Shown here: positions 1 through 5,715 of the stretch, one piece after another
Layout: every line of letters begins with the position of its first letter
Position numbering within the stretch: position 1 is the stretch's first letter
NCBI GenBank assembly: GCA_018821175.1
Contig: JAHJMX010000115.1
Span: forward strand, 1 to 9,108
Origin: Patescibacteria group bacterium
GTDB lineage: Bacteria; Patescibacteriota; Gracilibacteria; UBA1369; PNNO01
DNA length: 9,108 bases
Reading direction: 5' to 3'
The notes under the pieces: generated by a model
The model's database searches: none
What the model saw: only the letters and a program-made list of their open reading frames with translations
Told to the model about the DNA's origin: nothing
Position numbers and translations under genes: made by a program

Positions 1-232
1 AATCCTTATCCGAGTATTCCAAGATAGTTTTCTCCCAATTCTCTGAGTCACTAAGCTTTGGGTCAAGTTTTTTTAACTCATAGCCAAATTTATCATTCAT
101 AAACTTATACAGAAAAATCTGGGTAATGATTTTAAATTCATTGCCATCGTTTCCCAAGCCATAGGATGCGCAAATCCCTTTGAGATTATCGATCAGTTGC
201 TTTGTCTGTAATGTGAAATCTTGATTTAGCAT
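1..232 (-). CDS. hsdM: Type I restriction-modification DNA methyltransferase subunit HsdM, N-terminal fragment (runs off the left edge)
   Basis: Only the first 77 codons are present, so no methyltransferase catalytic motif is visible. The reverse strand reads MLNQDFTLQTKQLIDNLKG, followed by a stretch containing ICASYGLGNDGNEFKIITQ and FLYKFMNDKFGYELKK. I recognise this as the helical N-terminal domain of HsdM proteins, which contacts HsdS and target DNA. In the family this subunit supplies the SAM-dependent N6-adenine methylation that protects host DNA and forms the core of the M2S and R2M2S complexes. The ATG at 232 overlaps the end of hsdR by 7 bases (ATGCTAA holds this start and the TAA of hsdR), which implies coupled translation. 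A weak purine run (GGAAAA) lies upstream, but there is no good Shine-Dalgarno. The identification rests on the N-terminal pattern plus the adjoining hsdR. The rest of hsdM and hsdS should lie to the left. Confidence 0.88.
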   Translation of the reverse strand, partial: MLNQDFTLQTKQLIDNLKGICASYGLGNDGNEFKIITQIFLYKFMNDKFGYELKKLDPKLSDSENWEKTILEYSDKD

Positions 233-3219
233 AGTACTTTTCCGTTATATTCATTGATATATTCGTTGACCACATAGCCATTGATGTATTTTATGGCTTC
301 TGGATCGAGGTTGATTTTTTGTTTTTCAAAGCCATTCACTACCAATGGACTCATGAATTGAACAAAAAAGCCTTCATTGTCGAGCATATGATTGTTTATC
401 AAGACTTTTTCGTCTGCTTGTTTTTTGATGTCCATTAACGCTTTATAAACAAGACTTTCACGATCCGAGATATTACCTTTTTCAATTACTCTTTTATGTA
501 ATTTTGCATATTTCTCATCGTTTTCGTACTTTGCCTTCAAGAGGTTATTTCGACGGTTTAATTCAACTACTTGATCGTAGATTTGCTGTAAAGAGCTGAT
601 ATTCTGCGTCATTTCTTCTTGTGTGATTTCATCCAAATTCTTTTTATTGAACAGTCGTTTTAGCTCCTCGTACAAGCTAACAAACTCTTTGTCTTTTGGA
701 TCAAAGTTCTTTGCAAGTTCTTCTCGTGTTTTTCGTAATTGATCTTTTAACTTATCAGCGATAACAAGCTCTTCTTCTGAGACTTTTCGGAACATGAAAA
801 GTACATTTTCCAAGGCCACATTCAGCAGATTGGTTGTATCAACATTCTTTTCAAGTGACTCCTTTAGGTTGAGGAGTTCTAAGTGATGAGTGGTTTCGTT
901 ATAAAGCTCGTTTAGCTTCTTAAAATCAATTTTATCTAGTAAATCGTAATACCCTAGCAGGCGAATAATATTGTAGAGGTTTTTGACACTCTCCAATGCT
1001 TTTTTGATTTCAAGAACCTTCTTGCGATCTTCTATTTGAGTGATCTGTCTTGAGAATATTTCAGAGTTTATTAAATCAAAAGAAAACAACTTTTCTTTGA
1101 TATCACCGATTTCGGCTTCAATTTCTTCTTTGGACATGAAAAGATTGGAGTAATTCTCCATCTCGTCACCTAATTCGTCTTGGAGCTCTTCAAAATAGGC
1201 CTTATTGGTTGCGTCAAATTCCTTTCTGATATCTGCAAAGTCTACCACATAACCGAAACGAAACTCCTTGTATGGCCGGTTTACGCGAGTTAGCGTCTGT
1301 AATAAATTGTGATCCTTAATCACTCTTCCGATGTACAATTTCTTTAATCTCTTGGCATCAAAGCCAGTCAGAAGCATATTGTAAACGAAGAGCAGGTCTA
1401 TTTTTCCAGCTTTAAAGTCTTCAATTTGGTCTTTACGTTCATCTTTCGTACCAACATCATGCAGGATTAAGGCGGCAGACGTTTTATCGCTATATTTCGA
1501 AGTAAATATTTCAAACATCTTTTTTGCCTGGTCGGAGCTATCACAAACCACCATTCCACCAATAGAATTGTCGACATGCATCATTCTGCTCTTTCTAAAA
1601 TCTTCCACGATATATTTGAGCATCGGCTCAACAAACTTTTCATGTGCATAGATAACCCTTTTATCTACATCACCTTTCAAGATCTCAACTTGTTTCAAAG
1701 CTTCTTCAAGCTGAATTTTGTAATTTGTTTCTATACCTTCACGAATCAGCTTTAATGTATAACCATCGGCAATTGAAGAATTGTAATAGTATTTATGGAT
1801 ATAGTCTCCAAAAATATCTTTTGAACGTCTACTATCTCCAATTAATGGCGTACCTGTGAGGCCAATAAGAATCGCCTTCCGATCTGAGGTCATCAAATTG
1901 GCTAAAAAGCTACCCTTGGGATTGTAACTTCTATGAACTTCATCCAAAAAATATACTCTCTGCGAGCTAATATCATAATCATTTGTGTGTAAAACATCGT
2001 CTTCATTCTCAAATTTCTGAATATTAACAACGGTTATTTCTCTCTTTCCTTGTAGATTATGAATAGCTGTCGTTTTTTTGAAGTCTTTTAATAATTCATC
2101 TTTTGATGTGACCGTATGTACAACCAAGCCACGACTAGTAAATTCTCGTGAGGCCTGAATCATCAAATCAATACGATCAACGATGAAATAGAATTTTGGA
2201 ACTATATTCTTTTTCTGGAAATAGTCTGTTAGAAAATGAACATTATAAAAAGATAGCGCAGTTTTTCCGCTACCTTGTGTATGCCAAATAATTCCTTTTG
2301 TTTCGCCCTTATCTAACTTTGCTTCAATTGCTTTGGTGGCAAATATTTGAGGATAACGCATTATGTGTTTCTCTAATCCATGTTCTTCATTTACATAGGC
2401 AATGCAGTATCTAAGAACAAAAGCCAATCGGTTCTTACTAAACAAAGAAGTTAAAATCCTATTTGTAGGACTATTTACGTCTTTATTTGTAATAAATTCC
2501 GGTGAATGTTTAATAGAAGATAGATTGTTATCTTTTAAAACAAAATTTTCTACAATCTCATCTTCAGGCTTTAATGCAGTTGATAAGTCGATTTTTTCTT
2601 CTTCACGAAAACAGTTAAAATTAGCTTTTTGATACGAAGAACTCGCGTAGAAAGCGCCTTGGATTGGCGTAATGGATTCTGCGTCATACTCCATGTTGTT
2701 TGAAAAAACTAAAAGCTGCGAAATGTTTATAAATTTTCTAAACTTTTCGTTAGCAAATCGGATATTGATTCTATTTCTTTCTGCCAATATACCTTCTCGA
2801 TTATTTGGCTTTTTAACTTCTATAAACGCTAATGGCATCCCATTGATCAGAAGTGTAATATCTGGTCTAAACTCATCATCTCCATTTTTACACGGAAGTT
2901 CGGTTACTACATGAAATGAATTGTTGTTAAAATCCTGAAAATCAATCAGTTTTACGCCAGTTGTAGCGGTCAGCATTTTATAAAACTCTTGACCCAAATC
3001 CTCATTATCAAGGGCTAAATTGATTTTTTCTAAAGTTCTTTTCTTCTCGTCATCCTCAATATCAGGGTTTATTTGGGATAGACTTTCATAGAAAATATCA
3101 GTGAAGATGTTAGTATTTTCGTCCCACTTTTCCTTTGAAAGAGAGAGGTAATGAAATCCTAATCTACAAAGATGCAGAATTGCTGGAATTTTTACGCGAG
3201 TGTTTTCGTTAAATGCCAT
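226..3219 (-). CDS. hsdR: Type I restriction endonuclease subunit R (HsdR), intact
   Basis: This 997-residue protein has the length and layout of the HsdR motor-nuclease, which translocates unmodified DNA with ATP and cuts it at a distance. The N-terminal PD-(D/E)xK nuclease shows RPDITLL (D120) and FIEVKK (E134, K136), followed by the HsdR-typical IQGAFYAS near 186-193. The superfamily 2 motor has Walker A TQGSGKT (314-320), VDRIDL (347-352), a DEVH box in place of DEAH (426-429), LTGTPLI (454-460), MLLTGFDA (615-622) and the arginine-finger motif QTLTRVNRPY (641-650). From about 680 to the end the protein is charged, helical and coiled-coil-like, as expected for the part that docks on the methyltransferase. 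No frameshift or lost catalytic residue is seen, so it is probably active. It begins 4 bases after the XRE regulator without a Shine-Dalgarno and overlaps hsdM by 7 bases, so the three genes form one operon. Confidence 0.97.
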   Translation of the reverse strand: MAFNENTRVKIPAILHLCRLGFHYLSLSKEKWDENTNIFTDIFYESLSQINPDIEDDEKKRTLEKINLALDNEDLGQEFYKMLTATTGVKLIDFQDFNNNSFHVVTELPCKNGDDEFRPDITLLINGMPLAFIEVKKPNNREGILAERNRINIRFANEKFRKFINISQLLVFSNNMEYDAESITPIQGAFYASSSYQKANFNCFREEEKIDLSTALKPEDEIVENFVLKDNNLSSIKHSPEFITNKDVNSPTNRILTSLFSKNRLAFVLRYCIAYVNEEHGLEKHIMRYPQIFATKAIEAKLDKGETKGIIWHTQGSGKTALSFYNVHFLTDYFQKKNIVPKFYFIVDRIDLMIQASREFTSRGLVVHTVTSKDELLKDFKKTTAIHNLQGKREITVVNIQKFENEDDVLHTNDYDISSQRVYFLDEVHRSYNPKGSFLANLMTSDRKAILIGLTGTPLIGDSRRSKDIFGDYIHKYYYNSSIADGYTLKLIREGIETNYKIQLEEALKQVEILKGDVDKRVIYAHEKFVEPMLKYIVEDFRKSRMMHVDNSIGGMVVCDSSDQAKKMFEIFTSKYSDKTSAALILHDVGTKDERKDQIEDFKAGKIDLLFVYNMLLTGFDAKRLKKLYIGRVIKDHNLLQTLTRVNRPYKEFRFGYVVDFADIRKEFDATNKAYFEELQDELGDEMENYSNLFMSKEEIEAEIGDIKEKLFSFDLINSEIFSRQITQIEDRKKVLEIKKALESVKNLYNIIRLLGYYDLLDKIDFKKLNELYNETTHHLELLNLKESLEKNVDTTNLLNVALENVLFMFRKVSEEELVIADKLKDQLRKTREELAKNFDPKDKEFVSLYEELKRLFNKKNLDEITQEEMTQNISSLQQIYDQVVELNRRNNLLKAKYENDEKYAKLHKRVIEKGNISDRESLVYKALMDIKKQADEKVLINNHMLDNEGFFVQFMSPLVVNGFEKQKINLDPEAIKYINGYVVNEYINEYNGKVLC

Positions 3220-3223
3220 AAGT

Positions 3224-3439
3224 TTATTTAGTTAATTCATCAAGAGTCACTCCTAACCCAGCCGCTATCTTCGTTATAGTCTCCAGCGTAGGATTGGTAA
3301 CTGTATCCGACTCAATTTTAATCAGTGTCGTATAAGGAATATCCGCCTTCTTCGCGAGCTCATCCTGCGTCAAATCCCGTTTAGCCCGCCAAGCTCGTAT
3401 TTTTTGCCCTATTGTTTGTTCTTTGGTCATAAAAGACAT
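3224..3439 (-). CDS. XRE/Cro-family helix-turn-helix regulator heading the restriction operon
   Basis: This 71-residue protein is almost entirely one lambda-repressor-like HTH domain. Helix 2 is about residues 25-34 (QDELAKKADI) and the recognition helix about 35-44 (PYTTLIKIES). The typical TLETITKIAAGLGVTLDEL tail of XRE domains follows. It lacks any extra ligand or protease domain and resembles the small controller proteins of restriction systems. The first ATG (3439) is chosen, but an ATG three codons in (3430) is equally possible; neither has a Shine-Dalgarno. The promoter at 3459-3486 gives a leader of only about 12 nt. The gene lies 4 bases ahead of hsdR, so I infer that it controls its own operon. 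By hand count, 3241-3430 is 87/190 G+C (46%), clearly richer than neighbouring hsdR sequence (19/60 in 2401-2460), which may indicate a different origin. Confidence 0.9.
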   Translation of the reverse strand: MSFMTKEQTIGQKIRAWRAKRDLTQDELAKKADIPYTTLIKIESDTVTNPTLETITKIAAGLGVTLDELTK

Positions 3440-3458
3440 GTAATCTATGGTTAGTTGT

Positions 3459-3486
3459 ATTGTATCGCTTTCATCGAATTTTACAA
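3459..3486 (-). promoter_or_regulatory. Predicted sigma70-type promoter of the XRE-hsdR-hsdM operon
   Basis: On the minus strand the -35 box TTGTAA (3481-3486) is followed by a 16-base spacer and the -10 box TACAAT (3459-3464). They match the consensus at 4/6 and 5/6. Transcription would start near 3452, giving a very short leader of about 12 nt to the first ATG at 3439 or about 21 nt to the second ATG. Prediction from sequence only. Confidence 0.6.
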
Positions 3487-3511
3487 GAGTTTCGCCCTAT
3501 GTTCGAACCAT

Positions 3512-3525
3512 TAACCAAAAGGTTA
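3512..3525. promoter_or_regulatory. Small inverted repeat upstream of the operon promoter, possible operator
   Basis: TAACC-AAAA-GGTTA is a perfect 5-bp dyad 25 bases upstream of the -35 box of the XRE operon promoter. It has no T-run, so it is not a terminator. A binding site for the adjacent XRE protein or an activator is possible, but this is only inferred from symmetry and position. Confidence 0.3.
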
Positions 3526-3560
3526 TTTATCTTTAATCTAAGCCACAAAATTTTCAAATA

Positions 3561-3591
3561 CTCCTCAAATTAGCCAAATGGTCTCCTCAAA
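3561..3591 (-). repeat. Direct repeat TTTGAGGAG with 22-base period, possible regulator site
   Basis: On the minus strand the 9-mer TTTGAGGAG occurs at 3583-3591 and 3561-3569. The start-to-start distance of 22 bases is about two helical turns, so both copies face the same side of the DNA. The pair lies about 75-105 bases upstream of the -35 box of the XRE-hsdR promoter. No protein-coding signal is seen here. The role is unknown. Confidence 0.45.
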
Positions 3592-3659
3592 GTTCGAACC
3601 GCATCACCCTCAACAAAACCGCTAACTTATACAGTAAACTAGCGAATTACGCGTAAAGC

Positions 3660-3683
3660 AAAAATTCCACCTCTTCGGTGGAA
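3660..3683 (-). terminator. Rho-independent terminator of the tRNA gene
   Basis: The minus strand reads TTCCACC, loop GAAGA, GGTGGAA, then TTTTT. This is a perfect 7-bp stem followed by a U-run, starting 8 bases after the tRNA CCA end. The plus strand lacks a T-run, so the direction is that of the tRNA. It isolates the tRNA transcript from the restriction operon downstream. Confidence 0.85.
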
Positions 3684-3690
3684 CTAATGA

Positions 3691-3766
3691 TGGTGGGCCT
3701 GGCTGGACTTGAACCAGCGACCAATCGGTTATGAGCCGACTGCTCTAACCACTGAGCTACAGGCCC
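3691..3766 (-). tRNA. tRNA with CAU anticodon, probably tRNA-Ile2 (lysidine-modified, reads AUA)
   Basis: A complete 76-nt cloverleaf with encoded CCA. The acceptor stem GGGCCTG pairs with CAGGCCC; the D arm is AGCTCAGTGGTTAGAGCA. The anticodon stem GTCGG/CCGAT encloses loop CTCATAA, with the anticodon CAT at 3731-3733 (positions 34-36). The T arm CTGG-TTCAAGT-CCAG and discriminator A complete it. CAU can mean initiator Met, elongator Met or Ile2. The D arm, the TTGGTCGCTGGTTCAAGTCC segment, and C4-G69/C5-G68 in the acceptor match what I remember of E. coli tRNA-Ile2 much better than elongator tRNA-Met. In that case TilS converts C34 to lysidine so that it decodes AUA. The first pair G1-C72 argues against an initiator. 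The tRNA call is near certain; the Ile2 assignment is an inference. Confidence 0.95.
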
Positions 3767-3795
3767 TTATTTTGAAAGATCAAAAAACCAAAGGC

Positions 3796-3823
3796 ATTAT
3801 ACTCAAAATGTCTGCTTCGTGAA
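3796..3823 (-). promoter_or_regulatory. Predicted promoter of the tRNA gene
   Basis: On the minus strand TTCACG (3818-3823, 4/6) is followed by a 16-base spacer and a perfect TATAAT (3796-3801). Transcription would begin about 23 bases before the mature tRNA 5' end at 3766. A terminator lies just upstream after rpsT, so an independent promoter is expected. Confidence 0.65.
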
Positions 3824-3838
3824 ATAGTAAATTTTTAT

Positions 3839-3870
3839 AAAAAAGGCCCGCTAGAGATAGCGGGCCTTTT
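3839..3870 (-). terminator. Strong terminator of rpsT
   Basis: GGCCCGCTA and TAGCGGGCC form a perfect 9-bp GC-rich stem with a 4-base loop. It is extended by four A-T pairs and followed on the minus strand by six Ts (3839-3844). It starts 14 bases after the rpsT stop codon. The flanking A/T runs would let it work on both strands, but only the minus strand has a gene feeding into it. Confidence 0.92.
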
Positions 3871-3883
3871 CAGTTTATCATTT

Positions 3884-4246
3884 TTACGCTTCTTTCTCCT
3901 CAGTTTTTGCGACTTTTTCAACTTTTTTTGCTGTAGTTTTTTTCGCAGCTGGCTTCTTCTTTATCACTTTTTCAACTTTTGCTTCGCCTATGTTGGCAAG
4001 AGCTTTTGCAAGTCTCGATTTTTTTCGAGCAGCGTTGTTTTTGTGAATAATATTTTTCTTTGTAGCTGTATCAATTATCTTGAATGTTTCTGGCATTAAT
4101 TTTACAGCTTCTTCATTGTTCCCATCTTTCACTGCAATCAAAACTTTCTTAATAAAAGTTTTCATTTTAGAGCGAACAGGGTAGTTTCTCTGTCTGCGTT
4201 TTTCAGATTGTTTAACACGTTTTTTCGCAGATTTTATAATTGGCAT
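3884..4246 (-). CDS. rpsT: Small ribosomal subunit protein bS20 with a lysine/alanine-rich C-terminal tail
   Basis: bS20 binds 16S rRNA early in assembly of the 30S subunit. The start MPIIKSAKKRVKQSEKRR, the NYPVRSKMKTFIKK segment, and IIHKNNAARKKSRLAK near 65-80 are the conserved helices of the family. The usual length is about 85-90 residues; this protein has 120. The final 35 or so residues (about 86-120) are low-complexity Lys, Ala, Glu and Val, including KKKPAAKKTTAKK, and are probably disordered and rRNA-binding. The ATG at 4246 is supported by conservation of the N-terminus. It has no Shine-Dalgarno; the upstream bases are AT-rich and poor in G. The gene is monocistronic, with a near-consensus promoter and a strong terminator. 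Confidence 0.96.
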   Translation of the reverse strand: MPIIKSAKKRVKQSEKRRQRNYPVRSKMKTFIKKVLIAVKDGNNEEAVKLMPETFKIIDTATKKNIIHKNNAARKKSRLAKALANIGEAKVEKVIKKKPAAKKTTAKKVEKVAKTEEKEA

Positions 4247-4278
4247 AACAAAAAGTTTATATTGCTTCTAAATAATTT

Positions 4279-4295
4279 GCCTATAAAATATAGGC
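4279..4295. promoter_or_regulatory. Perfect 7-bp inverted repeat overlapping the rpsT -10 box
   Basis: GCCTATA-AAA-TATAGGC is an exact dyad in the divergent region between rpsT and the Maf gene. It covers the -10 box of the rpsT promoter and reaches its predicted start point. It could be an operator controlling one or both genes. If transcribed from further upstream it would be only a weak AT-rich hairpin. The function is inferred from position. Confidence 0.4.
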
Positions 4296-4315
4296 GAACA
4301 TCCATTTAATGTCAA
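4287..4315 (-). promoter_or_regulatory. Strong sigma70-type promoter of rpsT
   Basis: On the minus strand a perfect -35 box TTGACA (4310-4315) is followed by a 17-base spacer and TATATT (4287-4292, 5/6). The predicted start near 4280 gives a leader of about 34 nt to the ATG at 4246. This is the best promoter in the window together with that of the SLH protein gene, as expected for a ribosomal protein. Confidence 0.85.
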
Positions 4316-4321
4316 ACGAAT

Positions 4322-4954
4322 ATGTATTCGAAAAATCCGCATCAAAAAAGCGATAATCCAGTTTCTGGGAAAACTATTGTACTTGCGTCTGCGAGTTCTA
4401 GGAGAATATCGCTTTTGCAAGGGTTAAATGTTGATTTTGAGGTTGTGCCAAGTAGTTTTGATGAGCCGCCTTTTGATGAGACAAAAATGACGCCAAAAGA
4501 GTATGCGATTTATAATGCGACTGAAAAGGCAAGAGATGTTGCTGCGAAATTTCACGATAAAAATAGTATTATTATTGGAATGGACACGGTAGGTGAGTAT
4601 GAAGGGAGGGTTTTGGGAAAACCTGAAGATCTCAATCATGCTCGCGAAATGATTAATTTCTTGAATGGAACGACCCACCAGGTGATTACTGGGATTTGTT
4701 TGATTGATAATGCTTCTGGAAAGGAAATCCAAACATTTGAATCTACAAAAGTTACTTTTACCAAAATGTCGGATAAGGAAATAGAGAAATATCTTGAGAT
4801 AGGGGCTTGGCAGGGGGTTGCTGCTGGTTATGCAATTCAGGGAGTAGGCTCACTTTTTATCGAAAAAATCGAAGGAGATTATTTCAATGTTGTTGGTTTC
4901 CCGATTTTCCGTTTTGCTCAGGCAATGAAGGAAATTGGTGTGCCGATCATTTAA
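4322..4954 (+). CDS. maf: Maf-family nucleotide pyrophosphatase, YhdE (dTTP/UTP) type
   Basis: Maf proteins hydrolyse non-canonical or selected nucleoside triphosphates to the monophosphate and pyrophosphate, cleaning the nucleotide pool in the cytoplasm. The 210-residue protein shows the signature LASASSRR (21-28), the metal-binding GMDTV (D88), LGKP (98-101), and the C-terminal block GYAIQGVGSLFIEKIEGDY (169-187) followed by NVVGFPI. The block with IQG and EKIEGDY is of the dTTP/UTP-specific YhdE kind rather than the 7-methyl-GTP YceF kind. There is a polar N-terminal extension of about 17 residues before the core. No other ATG, GTG or TTG lies between residue 1 and the core, so the ATG at 4322 is kept although it lacks a Shine-Dalgarno. 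The gene is divergent from rpsT and convergent with the lipoprotein gene. Confidence 0.94.
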   Translation: MYSKNPHQKSDNPVSGKTIVLASASSRRISLLQGLNVDFEVVPSSFDEPPFDETKMTPKEYAIYNATEKARDVAAKFHDKNSIIIGMDTVGEYEGRVLGKPEDLNHAREMINFLNGTTHQVITGICLIDNASGKEIQTFESTKVTFTKMSDKEIEKYLEIGAWQGVAAGYAIQGVGSLFIEKIEGDYFNVVGFPIFRFAQAMKEIGVPII

Positions 4955-4964
4955 TTTTGATAGC

Positions 4965-4996
4965 AAAAAAGCCACGACTTTTAATGTCATGGCTTT
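4965..4996 (-). terminator. Terminator between converging genes, best on the minus strand
   Basis: An 11-bp stem AAAGCCATGAC / GTCGTGGCTTT with a 7-base loop is complete on the minus strand (one U-G wobble) and is followed by a run of Ts there (4965-4970). Read on the plus strand it has a C-A mismatch and only three Ts. It therefore mainly ends the lipoprotein transcript, and may serve the Maf gene less efficiently. Confidence 0.85.
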
Positions 4997-5017
4997 GAAA
5001 TGTAAATCATACGTTGA

Positions 5018-5677
5018 TTATTCGCTGTCTTTTTCCATTGTTGCAAATTCGTCTATTTCAAGGTCTTTATCGAATTTATAAACTTCAATCATTGTTCCTC
5101 CAAATTGTGTGTTTGTAAGGGTAAGAGTTTCCCTTTCATCATCAATTCTAAAAGCAAAAACATAGTTAGTTGGGCCTCCGCCTGCACATCCATTTTGCGT
5201 GATCATGATATCCATCGTGTCTCCAGTTACATATAGATCTCCAACAACTGTACAGTATGAGGTTGATGCAATATATTGAGATTTTGACATTTTAATTGTA
5301 CTTGATACGGCTTCTTGTGGAACCCCGTCCAAAGTTGAGCTAATGCGTGACCAAACCCCTATGTACATGCCATCTTCTAAGACTATTTCTTCGATTGTTT
5401 TAGCTTCTGTGGGTTGATTAGACTCTTCTGTGATTTCTGATTCTTCGCCTATGTCTTGGTCGATGTCGCCTTCATCACCTTCTTCTGGAGGGAGCATGTC
5501 ACCTTCATCACCTTCTTCGTCTGGCATTTCTTGGTCGATGTCACCTTCCTCTTGTGCGTCTTCTTGTATAACTTGGTTTTCATCGTTGTTTGTCGGGTTA
5601 CTTCCTTGATCTTGTCCGCAAGCCGTGAAAGTCACGAGTAACATGATCCCGAAAATGCTGATTAAAGCTTTTCTCAT
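5018..5677 (-). CDS. Putative acidic lipoprotein of unknown function
   Basis: I do not recognise a named family. The chosen start, ATG at 5677, gives MRKALISIFGIMLLVTFTAC: a short basic N-terminus, a hydrophobic core, and a lipobox-like FTAC with Cys20 as the lipidation site. The frame opens further to 5725, but the extra 16 residues would spoil a normal signal peptide. Residues about 30-92 are an extremely acidic, repetitive linker (EEGDIDQ, DEEGDEGD, EEGDEGDIDQ). A C-terminal domain of about 120 residues follows (TIEEIVLEDGMYIGVWSR onward), rich in alternating hydrophobic residues and with two cysteines (SYCTV, NGCAGG). It looks like a beta-barrel of the lipocalin-like kind, which is only a guess. 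The protein is probably surface- or membrane-anchored. No Shine-Dalgarno is seen. The gene has its own terminator and is divergent from the GtrA gene. Confidence 0.85.
   Translation of the reverse strand: MRKALISIFGIMLLVTFTACGQDQGSNPTNNDENQVIQEDAQEEGDIDQEMPDEEGDEGDMLPPEEGDEGDIDQDIGEESEITEESNQPTEAKTIEEIVLEDGMYIGVWSRISSTLDGVPQEAVSSTIKMSKSQYIASTSYCTVVGDLYVTGDTMDIMITQNGCAGGGPTNYVFAFRIDDERETLTLTNTQFGGTMIEVYKFDKDLEIDEFATMEKDSE
5454..5554 (-). repeat. Short degenerate tandem repeats encoding the acidic linker
   Basis: Within the lipoprotein gene the plus strand shows related units. GGTCGATGTC(G/A)CCTTC occurs twice (starting near 5458 and 5532), and TCACCTTCATCACCTTCTTC or a close variant occurs in between (around 5470 and 5498). 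They encode repeated GDID and EEGDEGD blocks. The units preserve the frame, so copy number can change without breaking the gene. Confidence 0.7.
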
Positions 5678-5715
5678 AGTGATTGAATTAAAAAATAAAA
5701 TTATCACTGTTTTGA

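Larger units (their letters stand above)
3501..3600. repeat. Two direct copies of GTTCGAACC, 91 bases apart
   Basis: Identical 9-mers lie at 3501-3509 and 3592-3600, each centred on the palindrome TTCGAA. On the minus strand they read GGTTCGAAC, the classic T-arm/T-loop sequence of tRNAs. No cloverleaf could be built around either copy by eye. They may be protein-binding sites or tRNA-derived scars. They flank the non-coding DNA upstream of the restriction operon promoter. Confidence 0.5.

Noticed and set aside
2402..2914. Two plus-strand open frames (76 and 80 codons) inside hsdR
   Set aside because: They lie antisense to conserved hsdR sequence and have no promoter, start context or recognisable domain, so they are shadows.
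226..3219. Alternative genetic code (TGA read as glycine), as in Gracilibacteria
   Set aside because: All coding frames are complete without in-frame TGA, and all six visible stops are TAA. The sequence gives no support for recoding, although it cannot formally exclude rare use.
3501..3600. A CRISPR array or degraded second tRNA gene
   Set aside because: The repeats are only 9 bases, with one pair each and irregular spacing, and no cloverleaf can be assembled around the T-arm-like 9-mers.
4309..4356. A 15-codon frame starting at ATG 4309 that overlaps the Maf start
   Set aside because: It is very short, has no start signal and ends inside Maf in another frame. A regulatory leader peptide cannot be supported.
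4424..4998. Minus-strand 102-codon and plus-strand 63-codon frames over the Maf gene
   Set aside because: They overlap the conserved Maf coding sequence in other frames, and their protein sequences show no family features.
5456..5641. Plus-strand 61-codon frame with a hydrophobic translation
   Set aside because: It is the complement of the acidic linker repeats of the lipoprotein gene, so its hydrophobic sequence is an artefact of GAx codons read in reverse.
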